64,000 bases of DNA, from contig JACYLQ010000001.1 of the NCBI GenBank assembly GCA_015272395.1, positions 372,001 to 436,000 of the forward strand, written 5' to 3'. Positions 27,501-36,056 of the stretch are shown here, one piece after another (the stretch's first letter is position 1; each line of letters begins with the position of its first letter). A program made the translations under genes and the position numbers. The notes beneath the pieces are model-generated. The model was not told the DNA's origin. It ran no database searches and saw only the letters and a program-made list of their open reading frames with translations. This DNA comes from Calothrix sp. C42_A2020_038 (lineage in GTDB: Bacteria > Cyanobacteriota > Cyanobacteriia > Cyanobacteriales > Nostocaceae).

Positions 27501-29275
27501 TCGGGGCCGATAATTGGTTTACTTACAAAGTCATCGGCACCTATAGTAAATACTTGATTGACAATATCAGCATCAGTATGCACTGTCAAAAATACAATTG
27601 GTAAATCGCTCCAATTTGGGTCGTTACGTACTACTTGACAAAGTTCAATACCGTTGACTTCCGGCATTTCGACATCTAATATTAGTAAATCAGGTTTTAT
27701 AGCTTCTAAGACTTCCCAAAAGTTTTGGGGATTATCGAGAGTATGTACTTTCAATCCCCAAGGCGCCAGTAAAGTTTGTAAAATAGCTAAAATTTTGGGG
27801 TCATCATCAACAGCTAAAATCTTAGCCTCAGCATTATTTGACTCGTGCAATACTTGTGTTATGATATCGAGTACATGTACTGGGGTTGCAGGTTTCTGCA
27901 AGAAACTATTTCCACCCCCGCGTGCAACTTGTAAACGGTTTGCAAAATCTGTTTTCTCTGTAAAAACAATTGCAGGAACAGGTGGTTTACGCTGCTTCAG
28001 GTCTAGGAATAGGTTATTTACGTCTGTCCAGTTCGAGGAAACACTAGGGTCAAGTAAAACTACATTGGGGTGTTCGTTGTAGAATTTAGTTCGGGCTGAA
28101 TTAATATCGCTTGCGGTTGTGACTTGTAGACCCCTGTTAATCGCTTCGTGAGAAACTTGCTCGATAACTAATGGTTCATTGTCCACAACTAGAATTAATG
28201 GTAGTTCATTTTGTTCTTTTTTATCGTGATCTTGTTTTAGTTGTGAAGATTCGTTAATTACTTGTAACAAAGCATCGACTAAACTACGCAGCTTTTTACC
28301 ATCACTTTTGTTTAAATTGTCACTTTGCAGTATTTTTTCAAATTTACGGGCAATTTTTGAACCTTTGTCGAAACCAAAGGTACCTAAAGAACCTGCTAAG
28401 GAATGAGCTTCTTTTTGTGCGGATGAGCGTAATTCGGGATTTAAATTATTATGAATTAAAGTTTCGGCAGCTTGAGCTAAAATGTTAACTTGCTCATCAA
28501 ACCTTGCTTTATACTTATCCCAAATCGCAGCGATTGATGAAATAGTTTTTTGCTCAGTACTATCTGTCTTAATTGTCGATTTCGATTCTTCCGAGCGACT
28601 GTCCTGTAATAATTTTAACCGATAACCAATTCCGTAAACGGTTTCGATTAAATCATTAGGCGCTCCTGCGGCTTTTAACTTTTGCCGTAATCCTTTAATA
28701 TGAGTACGAACAGCTTCTTCACCAGGAACTTCTTCATACGACCACAAATGTTCTAAAATCATGCCGCAGCTAAAGACTCGTTTGCTATTTCGCATGAATA
28801 GTTCTACTAGCGCGTACTCTTTTGGGGTTAAGTTCAAAGTTTTGTTGCAGTAGGTGACTTTGCAGCTAGTGGGATCAAGTCTTAACTCCCCAACAGTTAA
28901 TATTGGTTGTGAAACTGTACCACGACGTAAAAGTGCATGTATTCGGGCGATTAATTCTTCTTCATCAAACGGTTTAACGAGATAATCATCGGCGCCTGCA
29001 TTTAAGCCTACCGCTTTTTCGTGACTACTATCGCGTCCAGTTAATAGTAAAATTGGAGTGAGTAAACCCAAGTCGCGAATTTGGCGGCAAAGACTGATAC
29101 CATCTAGTTTAGGTAAAATAACATCAAGGAGAATCAAATCATAGTCGTAAGTTTCAATTAAATCTTTAGCAGCTTTACCATCTGCTGCGGTCTCGACAGC
29201 ATAGTTTTGGTAAGTGAGGATAGCAGTTAAAGCTTCACGAACCAATGGGTCATCCTCAACAACTAAAATTTTCAT
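24506..29275 (-). CDS. REC-wHTH-Hpt-REC-REC-PAS-GAF-PAS-histidine kinase-REC-REC giant hybrid protein
   Basis: This 1589-residue protein begins with a receiver (Asp51), an OmpR-type winged helix (~125-222) and Hpt (His291). A receiver-like unit (~360-475, Asp409) and a receiver (~485-603, Asp534) follow. Next come PAS (~620-735), GAF (~750-912, no cyanobacteriochrome cysteine motif), coiled coil, PAS (~972-1093), HisKA (His1109), HATPase (to ~1322) and two receivers (Asp1388, Asp1509). The last receiver is one residue short after the phospho-site (DLLPELDG). The N-terminal ~600 residues parallel the 774-residue regulator of cluster A, and the C-terminal half parallels its hybrid kinase. No membrane segment is seen, so it is a soluble sensor, kinase and DNA-binding protein in one chain. 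Confidence 0.9.
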   Translation of the reverse strand: MKILVVEDDPLVREALTAILTYQNYAVETAADGKAAKDLIETYDYDLILLDVILPKLDGISLCRQIRDLGLLTPILLLTGRDSSHEKAVGLNAGADDYLVKPFDEEELIARIHALLRRGTVSQPILTVGELRLDPTSCKVTYCNKTLNLTPKEYALVELFMRNSKRVFSCGMILEHLWSYEEVPGEEAVRTHIKGLRQKLKAAGAPNDLIETVYGIGYRLKLLQDSRSEESKSTIKTDSTEQKTISSIAAIWDKYKARFDEQVNILAQAAETLIHNNLNPELRSSAQKEAHSLAGSLGTFGFDKGSKIARKFEKILQSDNLNKSDGKKLRSLVDALLQVINESSQLKQDHDKKEQNELPLILVVDNEPLVIEQVSHEAINRGLQVTTASDINSARTKFYNEHPNVVLLDPSVSSNWTDVNNLFLDLKQRKPPVPAIVFTEKTDFANRLQVARGGGNSFLQKPATPVHVLDIITQVLHESNNAEAKILAVDDDPKILAILQTLLAPWGLKVHTLDNPQNFWEVLEAIKPDLLILDVEMPEVNGIELCQVVRNDPNWSDLPIVFLTVHTDADIVNQVFTIGADDFVSKPIIGPELVTRIINRLERNRLLHSISKNQSNDHDCSYWRTIFNAEPECVKLVAQDGTLLEMNPAGLAIVEAEQVDDVIGKNVYSLIAPEFHDAFQDLNQKIFTGTSGTLEFEIITCKENRRWLQTHAVPLQQSDGTIVLLGITRDISQCKQAKADISKISRIFKTLSACNQAVVRAQNESDLLHNVCNIITSTGGYKLAWVGFTQNSPQLTVNIAAQSGYDSGYLQSLNLNLDDISQEPNATTTAISTGKTFIVQDIQDSCHNQDVAWVSEARKRGFAGVISLPLVSNNQPFGAISIYAADKNVFDTEEIKLLEELAADLSYGIMALRQKEEREHVEAALRKSEELLQQANQDLELRVSERTSQLVQTNHNLQSELEQRLLTQQALRNSQALFAGIVNIADDAIISIDKNQCITLFNSGAEKIFGYSASEVIGKHLNILLPNRYTQIHSKYVEQFGASPNQSRRMAERQEIYARRKDGTEFPAEASISKLNLGDDIIYTVYLQDISERKQIERMKDEFVSVVSHELRTPLTSIHGSLGMLASGLIKSESEQGKRLLQIATDSTERLVRLINDILDIERIESGKVKMEKQICNLADLIAQAVNIMQPLADKAQVSLSITNLSINVWADPDRIIQTLTNLLSNAIKFSKPNSTVYLEAIPQESEVVLNVRDTGRGVPKDKLETIFERFQQVDASDSRRQDGTGLGLAICKSIVQQHDGRIWVESVVDEGSSFYFTLPISKLPTIEIQHPTNQEAPSILICDDDARIISQLKMLLEEKGYLVLTADSGEVAIELAVNQHPDVILLDLVMPGMNGWEVMGILKQRQDTKDIPIVICSFCTPDNYQQLTQDFAEWICKPVRDNSLLRSLSQVLGNPKQVRVLIVEDDENLAPMLTTLLKSYGVETFLAKTAKEAIRTSQEVNPDLIILDLLPELDGFNVVEWLQQHNRLYNIPLLVYSTRDLNDVERNRLKLGHTEFLTKGQTTEQEFEQKVMDLIGQLTQNRLSRRLS

Positions 29276-29535
29276 TGCGTAATTTAGTTAAACTGTGATT
29301 AATATAATTTTAAAAATCAAAAATAACTTTATATACGATTTCCATATTAATAATAAGAGAAAAGCGCCGTTTTGATTAAGCTTAGTTTACAAATATCAAC
29401 GGTGTTTAGGTTCGCGATGCACGTAAAAGTCGTCAGGTATCTTGCAGTTATAACTTACCAAATAGCTGTCAGGATGTAGTATCATATTTATCCTTGTTAT
29501 ACTGAGAGTATACAGAAATAAGGGTATAGGTAGGC

Positions 29536-31317
29536 ATGAATATATTCTTATTTATCTGTAACAATAAATATACCTTAACCAGACGTAATAAAAGAATGGC
29601 AGCAGAATATGGCTTGATTTTGGATTTTACAACAGTTCTGGCGACATCGGCTTTAGGAGGGTATTTGGTTAACCGATTGCGTCAACCTGTTTTACTCGGT
29701 TATTTAGTTAGTGGGATGATTATTGGCCCGTTTGGGTTCAAGCTTTTAAGTGATGTGACACGAATTCAATCTCTTGCTGCAATAGGTGTTGCTTTTCTTT
29801 TGTTTGCACTAGGAGTAGAGTTTTCCCTTTCTGAACTGAAACGGGTTAAGGATATTGCTTTAAAGGGTAGTTTATTACAAATTACTTTGACTACAGTGAT
29901 TGTTGCAATTTTTACTGTTTTATTAGGTTGGGTTGAGGGAGTTATTCAAGGGCTTTTTTTAGGAGTTGTTCTTTCGCTGTCTTCGACAGCAGTGGTATTA
30001 AAAACGCTGACAGAAAGGGGTGAAACTTTTACTCTTCACGGTCAAGTAATGTTGGCAATTTTAATTGTTCAAGATTTGGCACTAGGGTTAATGTTAGCTT
30101 TACTACCAGCTTTAAAGAAACCTGAAAGTATTTGGTTTGCAGTCGGGTTTACTTCTTTGGAAGTTGTAGTTTTTTTAGCTTTAGCTATTGTGTGTGGTCG
30201 CTGGATAGTACCTAGTTTAATTAATCGTATAGCTGCGACTGAAAATACAGAATTGTTCTTAATTACAGTGATTGCGTTATGTTTAGGAATTGCGTTAGTG
30301 ACAGCGAAATTGGGTCTTTCGATTGAAATGGGTGCCTTTGTTGCTGGTTTAATGATTTCTGAGATAGAATATTCCGACCATGCATTAACAAAGTTTTTAC
30401 CGTTACGAGACACATTTGGTTGTCTTTTTTTTGCTTCGATTGGTATGCTGATAAATCCAGTTATTTTGGTTCAAAATTTGGGGTTAATATTGGGTTTAGT
30501 AACTATAGTTATGTTGGGTAAAGCCATAATTGTTTTACCGATTATATTGAAATTTGGTTATTCGTTCAAAACCGCAGTGATTACAAGTTTGGGAATTAAC
30601 CAAATTGGAGAATTTTCATTTGTATTAGCTCTAGCTGGTTTAAAACAAGGATTAATAACAGAAAAAACTTACTTGTTGTTACTGGGAACAACAGCAATAA
30701 CCTTAGTACTTACCCCTATTTGGCTAAATATTGCTCCTAATCTTGCCGATAAAATGACCGAAATACATTTTTTGAATAAATATCTAAGAAGATTTGCACA
30801 ACCAAAACACTTATCAATTCCTGAGACTATTAGTAATCATGTTGTCATAGCTGGTTATGGTAGAGTTGGACAAATTATTGTGAAAATCCTCAAAGACCAA
30901 GGATATCCTATTTTAGTCATCGAAAATAGTGAGGCTGCAATTCAACGTTTGAGAGCGCAACAAATTCCTTATATCTTTGGTGATGCTGATGCGGAGTTAG
31001 TTTTGGAAAAAGCTCATCTTCAAAGGGCTAAAGCTTTGGCTATAGCACTACCAGATCCCTCAAGCACTCGTTTGCTTTTACAACGAGCCATCTCCATTGC
31101 ACCTGAGTTAGATGTAATTGTGCGCTCACATTACAATAAGGAAATTGACTTACTTACTCAAATGGGCGCCAAGGAAGTAGTACAACCAGAATTTGAGGCA
31201 GCTTTGGAACTTGGCGCCCACCTATTAGCAACTTTAGGTGCAGAAGACAAACATATACACGACATCATCGTTGGTATTCGTACCGATAGGTACCGCAGCA
31301 TTCGACCAGAACAATAG
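29536..31317 (+). CDS. CPA2-family monovalent cation:proton antiporter with RCK domain
   Basis: The 593-residue protein has about 12 membrane segments in residues 25-400 (LGYLVSGMIIGPFGFKLL, LLFALGVEFSLSEL, LSLSSTAVVLKTL, AILIVQDLALGL are typical Kef/CPA2 motifs). A TrkA_N/RCK nucleotide-binding domain follows at ~433-560 (HVVIAGYGRVGQI, YIFGDAD). The likely role is K+ or Na+ export against protons in the plasma or thylakoid membrane, regulated by NAD(H). The first 20 residues (NIFLFICNNKY...) look atypical, and Met21 (MAAEYGLILDF, at 29596) may be the true start. It stands alone between divergent and unrelated genes. Confidence 0.88.
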   Translation: MNIFLFICNNKYTLTRRNKRMAAEYGLILDFTTVLATSALGGYLVNRLRQPVLLGYLVSGMIIGPFGFKLLSDVTRIQSLAAIGVAFLLFALGVEFSLSELKRVKDIALKGSLLQITLTTVIVAIFTVLLGWVEGVIQGLFLGVVLSLSSTAVVLKTLTERGETFTLHGQVMLAILIVQDLALGLMLALLPALKKPESIWFAVGFTSLEVVVFLALAIVCGRWIVPSLINRIAATENTELFLITVIALCLGIALVTAKLGLSIEMGAFVAGLMISEIEYSDHALTKFLPLRDTFGCLFFASIGMLINPVILVQNLGLILGLVTIVMLGKAIIVLPIILKFGYSFKTAVITSLGINQIGEFSFVLALAGLKQGLITEKTYLLLLGTTAITLVLTPIWLNIAPNLADKMTEIHFLNKYLRRFAQPKHLSIPETISNHVVIAGYGRVGQIIVKILKDQGYPILVIENSEAAIQRLRAQQIPYIFGDADAELVLEKAHLQRAKALAIALPDPSSTRLLLQRAISIAPELDVIVRSHYNKEIDLLTQMGAKEVVQPEFEAALELGAHLLATLGAEDKHIHDIIVGIRTDRYRSIRPEQ

Positions 31318-31434
31318 TTATTAAGTTAATGTATTTACTTGCAATATATATGTGTAAAATCAATTTAATATAGATAATTTAAAATTAACTTTTACATGCA
31401 TTAATGAAGATAACTAATTATCAAAGTTATCAGC

Positions 31435-32502
31435 ATGAAAATTATCAAGAAAAGTCGAGAAAGTTTAATTTTGAGTAAAGGTAATGTAGTATTCAATTCA
31501 CTATTGGTTTTTGCAATTTCTGTATTTTTGTTCCCTTTTGCATCATTGTTATTAATAGTTCCATTTATACCTTTAGCTCTTCATGAAGAGTTAAAGGGAA
31601 ATACCCTTAATTGTAATCGTCTTTCTCATGGACAAATACAATGTCAAATCAATGAGAGAGAACTAATACAGATAGCAGGTGCAAAAGTCGCTAAAGAAGT
31701 ATTTGAGAATGAAGATAGTACAACAGAGTATTTTCAAGTAAAACTTTTCACAAATAATGATGTTGAACTAGATTTTGGTTATAAAAAAACATCAGAATCA
31801 GAAGCAAAGCAAATAAGCCAACAAATAAATAACTTTATATCTAATTATAATCAAAAAAGTTTCAGTATTGTACAGCCATCTGAACCGATAACTACTATAG
31901 TAGCTTATCTATATAATTTTTTAATGATAAATGCATTGGCAGCTGTTGGTATTTATGGTATCATACGTCTTTCACAATTTACTTGTAAAAAGACTTGGTA
32001 TTTTGACTTTGAAAAGCGAATATTAATAATAACTACTACTTCTCTAATTCGTGTCAAACACGAAAAACATTTTCTCGTATATTTAGATTATCAAGAATTA
32101 TTGTATAGAAAAAATAATTATTACCATATACATTTGGTAAAAGAGAATGGTGAAAAGATATTACTTGAATTCAACTCTGACTTAAATACAGTAAACAATA
32201 TATCTCAGATAATTAATGAATTACTGGGCATTAAATTAGAAAAAATATCTGCTTCTATTGCATCCAAAAAAGATTACTGGGAATTTAACTTAAAGCAGCG
32301 TAATTTAGATATCAATGGTACTATCTATAATTTTTCTGATATAAATATATCAGTAAATAAAGATGAGGATGATGACATTGTTAGTTATGATTTAATTATT
32401 ACAGTACCATCAGGAAAAAAACTGAATTTTTACTCCCATTACAGCCAAAAATTAGTTTACTATCAATACAATTTAGTCAAATCTATTTTAGCCTTAACAT
32501 AG
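31435..32502 (+). CDS. Unknown two-segment membrane protein
   Basis: The 355-residue protein has hydrophobic segments at ~17-48 and ~157-180. They enclose a polar domain of ~100 residues with two cysteines (LNCNRLSHGQIQCQ), which is probably outside the cytoplasm. A C-terminal ~170-residue polar domain follows. The C-terminal part is strand-rich (RILIITTTSLIRVKHEKHF), reminiscent of a PH-like fold, but this is only an impression. The coding sequence is noticeably more AT-rich than its neighbours. No known family is recognised. Confidence 0.65.
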   Translation: MKIIKKSRESLILSKGNVVFNSLLVFAISVFLFPFASLLLIVPFIPLALHEELKGNTLNCNRLSHGQIQCQINERELIQIAGAKVAKEVFENEDSTTEYFQVKLFTNNDVELDFGYKKTSESEAKQISQQINNFISNYNQKSFSIVQPSEPITTIVAYLYNFLMINALAAVGIYGIIRLSQFTCKKTWYFDFEKRILIITTTSLIRVKHEKHFLVYLDYQELLYRKNNYYHIHLVKENGEKILLEFNSDLNTVNNISQIINELLGIKLEKISASIASKKDYWEFNLKQRNLDINGTIYNFSDINISVNKDEDDDIVSYDLIITVPSGKKLNFYSHYSQKLVYYQYNLVKSILALT

Positions 32503-32584
32503 TAGCTTGTGTCATAAACCACTATCTTGTAAGTTAGGCATCCTTATCTGGCTAATGCACAGGTATAAAAAATATCTTGTGGGT

Positions 32585-32638
32585 CAGGCATCCTTGCATG
32601 AACGATAGAACAGGCTGGAAAGACTGTTCCATAACACC
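32585..32638. repeat. Dispersed repeat containing GAACAGGC...CTGTTC
   Basis: The segment beginning CAGGCATCCTTGCATGAACG and continuing with ATAGAACAGGCTGG is, in inverted orientation, closely similar to 54248-54305. Just before it, the motif ATCTTGTRRGTYAGGCATCC occurs twice (about 32523 and 32573). Confidence 0.55.
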
Positions 32639-32766
32639 TTAAAGACCAATAGCATGAAAAGTTAGCTTATGGTTTGTTAAGTTTTTGACTATTTCCACAG
32701 GGCTATTACAGATAGCTGATTATACCCTACAATTACCAAGAATAGATTGAGAGGAATAGGAATAAA

Positions 32767-34098
32767 ATGCTTGTTAATCCAATGATCTATGATGAAATTT
32801 GGAAAGCTGATAAAAATGCATTTTCGGTAAGCGCGCGTAAGGCTGATGGAAATTGGGCTGACGAAAATGCTGACATATTACTCGACCACCAAGTAAAAGC
32901 TGCAGGTGACCAATGGTCTGACTTGGCTATTCACCCTCTTTTTCATAAAGTCAAGGAATCTCGTCTTGAGGAGTCAACCTATGCGGCAATGATTAAGTTG
33001 TTTGACAATTATATAGTTAATTACCGTGACCCAGAAGTATTTACGGAAGAGGAGAAACAAGAAACAAGTGCTTTTTTGGATTTAATTATTAATACCCAAC
33101 CGATGCAATTAGCTTATGATTACATCACAACAGGGTTAGGTAAAAGAATATCAAAGGATGAGTTTAAGAAAGAACTTGAAATGATCTGGTTCGAGCCTTA
33201 TACCAATTATTATGGTGAAGATGAAATATATTATTGTTCAGGTTTTGAACATGTATTTGTTGGTGAAAGTCAATTTAATCCACGGGGTGGTCCAAATTGG
33301 GGAAAGGTTAGTGGGTACCACAATTGGGTCAAATTTTATCTAGATGAATCAAAGGGACGGGTAAATTTTCTTGGTACACAATATAAGTTGCCAGGGGTAT
33401 CAGAAGTATTGAACCCGAATGTAGTGACATTACAAATGACCTGGACTTTGGATAATATGAATGGCGACCCCGTTGCTCAAGCTTTTAAGGAGCGTGGTGG
33501 CTTTTTTGTTGGCGCCAGTCCAGAGTGTGATATGGCGCTAGGTACTGTAGCTTATTACGAGTCAGTGCAAAAATTGACTGTTAATGAACGACGAGCAGTA
33601 AAAATTCAAGGTGGAAATTACAACTTGGTGATTTACCGGGAGACAACCAAAGATAAGCAACGAGGCAAGCATATTCGCTCATTTTATCCCGAATTTCAGG
33701 GTGGCGGAAATTTTGAGCCTCTACCCCGACCCGGTAGTACACCAATCCTCAAACCAATTGATGAGGTAACTAAGCAGAATGGACCAGTAGTTGTGGTAGC
33801 TGCTCTTGCCAATCCTAAAGGGGGTGAATCTGGTGAATGGGTAGAGCTAAAAAACATCTCCGAGGAGTCAATATCGTTAGATAATTGGTTCCTTACAGAC
33901 AAAATAGGTCGGCGAAAAATGCTGGATGGTACTTTAGCAGCGTCGGAACAAAAACAATTCCTCATCCGGACTAAAAGTCCTCAGTCTATGCAACTGGGCA
34001 ACTCAGGTGGTCGGATTGTACTTTATCGTCCAGATGGGGAAATAGTTGCTTCTGTCTTTTACAAGAAAGTCGTAAGTGGAGAGGTTATTAAGTTTTAA
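32767..34098 (+). CDS. EndoU-type endoribonuclease with C-terminal lamin-tail-like domain
   Basis: In this 443-residue protein, residues ~1-290 match the full eukaryotic-type XendoU fold. SGFEHVFVGE contains His162, SGYHNWVKFYL contains His185, and Lys241 lies ten residues before the Ser of FFVGASPE. Together they reproduce the His-His-Lys catalytic triad of EndoU enzymes. These cut RNA at uridines, usually with Mn2+ and leaving 2',3'-cyclic phosphate. Residues ~338-440 (VVVVAALANPKG, GEWVELKNISEESISLDNW, GGRIVLYRPDGEIVAS) look like a lamin-tail domain, a small Ig-like fold often attached to nucleases. There is no signal peptide and no adjacent immunity-like gene. An AGAGGAATAGGA ribosome site precedes the ATG. 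Confidence 0.85.
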   Translation: MLVNPMIYDEIWKADKNAFSVSARKADGNWADENADILLDHQVKAAGDQWSDLAIHPLFHKVKESRLEESTYAAMIKLFDNYIVNYRDPEVFTEEEKQETSAFLDLIINTQPMQLAYDYITTGLGKRISKDEFKKELEMIWFEPYTNYYGEDEIYYCSGFEHVFVGESQFNPRGGPNWGKVSGYHNWVKFYLDESKGRVNFLGTQYKLPGVSEVLNPNVVTLQMTWTLDNMNGDPVAQAFKERGGFFVGASPECDMALGTVAYYESVQKLTVNERRAVKIQGGNYNLVIYRETTKDKQRGKHIRSFYPEFQGGGNFEPLPRPGSTPILKPIDEVTKQNGPVVVVAALANPKGGESGEWVELKNISEESISLDNWFLTDKIGRRKMLDGTLAASEQKQFLIRTKSPQSMQLGNSGGRIVLYRPDGEIVASVFYKKVVSGEVIKF

Positions 34099-34153
34099 AT
34101 TCAATACCTTCGCTAAAAAAATTTTAGTAACAATTTACGTTATTTTGGATTTT

Positions 34154-34181
34154 GTAGAGACGTTACATGTAACGTCTCTAC
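34154..34181. repeat. GTAGAGACG-family palindrome, copy 3 (perfect)
   Basis: GTAGAGACGTTACA and TGTAACGTCTCTAC form a perfect 28-bp palindrome between convergent genes. It could also terminate transcription. Confidence 0.85.
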
Positions 34182-34227
34182 GAAAATGTAACGTTTTTAC
34201 CAGGGTAGCAATTAAACGGACATGATA

Positions 34228-35130
34228 TTATTTCAAATCGTTTCCACCAAAAATTAATAACTGGTCTCCACTCTGAGTTTCGCTCACAGCTAAAACATAA
34301 GGACGGTCTTTTATTCCTGCATTTGATGGCAAACATGGAAACATGTAAATCCAGTTACTATCTCTGATTAAAAGGCGCCAGACAATTATATCTTCAGAAT
34401 CAACACGATAATTCGTTTCCCGTCCAAATAAGCTGTCGAATATATCTTTATCCCCAATAATCCGATACCCACTTAATGGGGGGTCAGTTAGCAAATCATC
34501 AAGATTGCGTCCTAAAGCTAATTTATTCTCACTTGATGTGACAAAAGTAATTATAGGCAAAGTAGAGGAACTGACACCAGCATCTCTACGTGCGTCAATT
34601 TCACCTTGCCATCGTGCCAACCAGAACAAGGTAATTAATATCCATGTGACAATAATTATCTCATTGCGTAATGATTGAGGAAAGGAAGAAGCGAATAGCC
34701 TCAACTCCTGAATAATCCAAAATAAACAGATTTGAACTGTTCTCAGTATGCGTTTGAAAAATCGCGATACTTTTTTTGAACGATTTATATGACTAATGTC
34801 TAAGCTCAAATCTCTAGCTTTCAACAATGTCCAACTTTCAATAAAGCGTAACAAGCGAATTGAGATTCTGATCGAAAGCGCTACACCCAAAATAGCAAGT
34901 AGAAATCTACAAAGCGTCCAAAAACTACCAAAGAAAACCTGAAGTGTAACAAAAAAAAACGATTCTATTGGAAAATCTAACGTAGAAATCGATAGCTGAA
35001 AAAATCCATAATAAGTCCAACGATAAATCCAACCCGTAAAGTATAAAGCAACACCTATTAAACCAATAATACTAGCGACTCTAGCTAAAATAGACGGTTC
35101 TTGATTCACTTGAGGAAATTGTGACGACAC
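34228..35130 (-). CDS. Unknown membrane protein, 300 residues
   Basis: Hydrophobic segments lie near residues 18-38, 57-90 and 155-175. They are separated by a basic stretch (KKVSRFFKRILRT) that should be cytoplasmic, and a C-terminal soluble domain of ~125 residues follows the last segment. That domain (LPIITFVTSSENKLALGRNL; IIVWRLLIRDSNWIYMFPCL; YVLAVSETQSGDQLLIF) looks like a small sensor or binding domain outside the cytoplasm. No named family is recognised. It is transcribed toward the EndoU gene and divergent from the secreted protein at 35291. Confidence 0.6.
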   Translation of the reverse strand: MSSQFPQVNQEPSILARVASIIGLIGVALYFTGWIYRWTYYGFFQLSISTLDFPIESFFFVTLQVFFGSFWTLCRFLLAILGVALSIRISIRLLRFIESWTLLKARDLSLDISHINRSKKVSRFFKRILRTVQICLFWIIQELRLFASSFPQSLRNEIIIVTWILITLFWLARWQGEIDARRDAGVSSSTLPIITFVTSSENKLALGRNLDDLLTDPPLSGYRIIGDKDIFDSLFGRETNYRVDSEDIIVWRLLIRDSNWIYMFPCLPSNAGIKDRPYVLAVSETQSGDQLLIFGGNDLK

Positions 35131-35290
35131 AGTTTATTGTCCCCTGCTTCTGAACCACCTTTTTAGTATGCATTATCATCACAAAAAGTTTAATAAAAGT
35201 TTATTTATACGTACAAGTATTATTCGATATCAAATTTTCAACTCAGTAATATTAATTGAGAGTTTTTTTACCTCTACATATAAAGCACAA

Positions 35291-35932
35291 ATGCTTAACA
35301 AATCAAAAAAAATTGTGTTCCTGACATTTTTGACCGGATTATTGTTTCTAGCGAACGAGAGTGTATTTTTTGCACAAACGCTAGTCAAAGCTAAACAAGC
35401 GCGTCAAAGTAATTTGAAAGTTAAAGTAGTATTACCTACTTTGGCAAGCGTCCAACTCAAAAAAGGTAATTCTAAAACTGGGAGGTTGACAGCGATTGAT
35501 TCACGTAGTCGCAAGTTAAAAATTGAAGGAGGAAGCAGCTCATATACCTTCATACCAATCTCGGAAGTTTCGACAGTTCGATTCAGAAGTCGCTCTGGTA
35601 GTAATCCTGATAATCCAATTTACCGAGAAAATCGTGGTTTAGTTGTATCGTTTACTTCTCCCGTACAACCATATTATACACCAAATTCATTTTTTGCAGA
35701 CACAAGAACTTTGCCAAACCAAAGATATTCACTGATTTGGCGCCAAATTCCTATGACTAACTTTAAACTCCTCGACTCTAAAAAGGGGTTAGCGGAAGTT
35801 AAGCTAGAACCAGTTATTAATTCACAAGCTTTACAAGTCGTTAAAAATCGTACTAACAACACATATGTTCTAGAAGAAATTAAATTTGAAAATCAAGGAA
35901 GAATGATGTTGAAGCTGGCTATGGAGAGATAG
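35291..35932 (+). CDS. Exported protein of unknown function
   Basis: The start is placed at the ATG at 35291, giving 213 residues with a standard signal peptide (MLNKSKKIVFLTFLTGLLFL, cleavage near VFFA-QT). A longer frame from 35168 would bury the signal inside the protein. The mature part has a small beta-rich domain (VQLKKGNSKTGRLTAIDSRS, IPISEVSTVRFRSRS) resembling an SH3/Sm-like barrel that measures expression or stress in other secreted proteins. A C-terminal region includes QALQVVKNRTNNTYVLEEI. It is probably periplasmic or at the outer membrane. A strong hairpin follows the stop. Confidence 0.6.
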   Translation: MLNKSKKIVFLTFLTGLLFLANESVFFAQTLVKAKQARQSNLKVKVVLPTLASVQLKKGNSKTGRLTAIDSRSRKLKIEGGSSSYTFIPISEVSTVRFRSRSGSNPDNPIYRENRGLVVSFTSPVQPYYTPNSFFADTRTLPNQRYSLIWRQIPMTNFKLLDSKKGLAEVKLEPVINSQALQVVKNRTNNTYVLEEIKFENQGRMMLKLAMER

Positions 35933-35941
35933 ATACAAAAA

Positions 35942-35967
35942 CCTCGTTCTCAGGCACCTGAGAACGA
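35942..35967 (+). terminator. Hairpin after the exported-protein gene
   Basis: CTCGTTCTCAGG and CCTGAGAACGAG form a 12-bp stem starting 10 bp after the stop codon. It lacks a clean T-run, so termination is probable but not certain. A weaker C/G hairpin lies near 36006-36030. Confidence 0.6.
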
Positions 35968-36056
35968 GCTTAACCTAAATTAAGTTATGTGAAATATTGT
36001 TAACCCCACCCCTGAGTATGGGGAGGGGTAAAAATTATGACATAACTAAAAGAAAA

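Noticed and set aside
29536-29595. First 20 codons of the CPA2 antiporter as a signal peptide
   Set aside because: The polar run NNKYTLTRRNKR does not fit a signal; Met21 is a more natural start for the family.
32767-34098. EndoU gene as a contact-dependent inhibition toxin with immunity gene
   Set aside because: It is a full-length stand-alone enzyme with no secretion signal, CdiA sequence or small immunity gene beside it.
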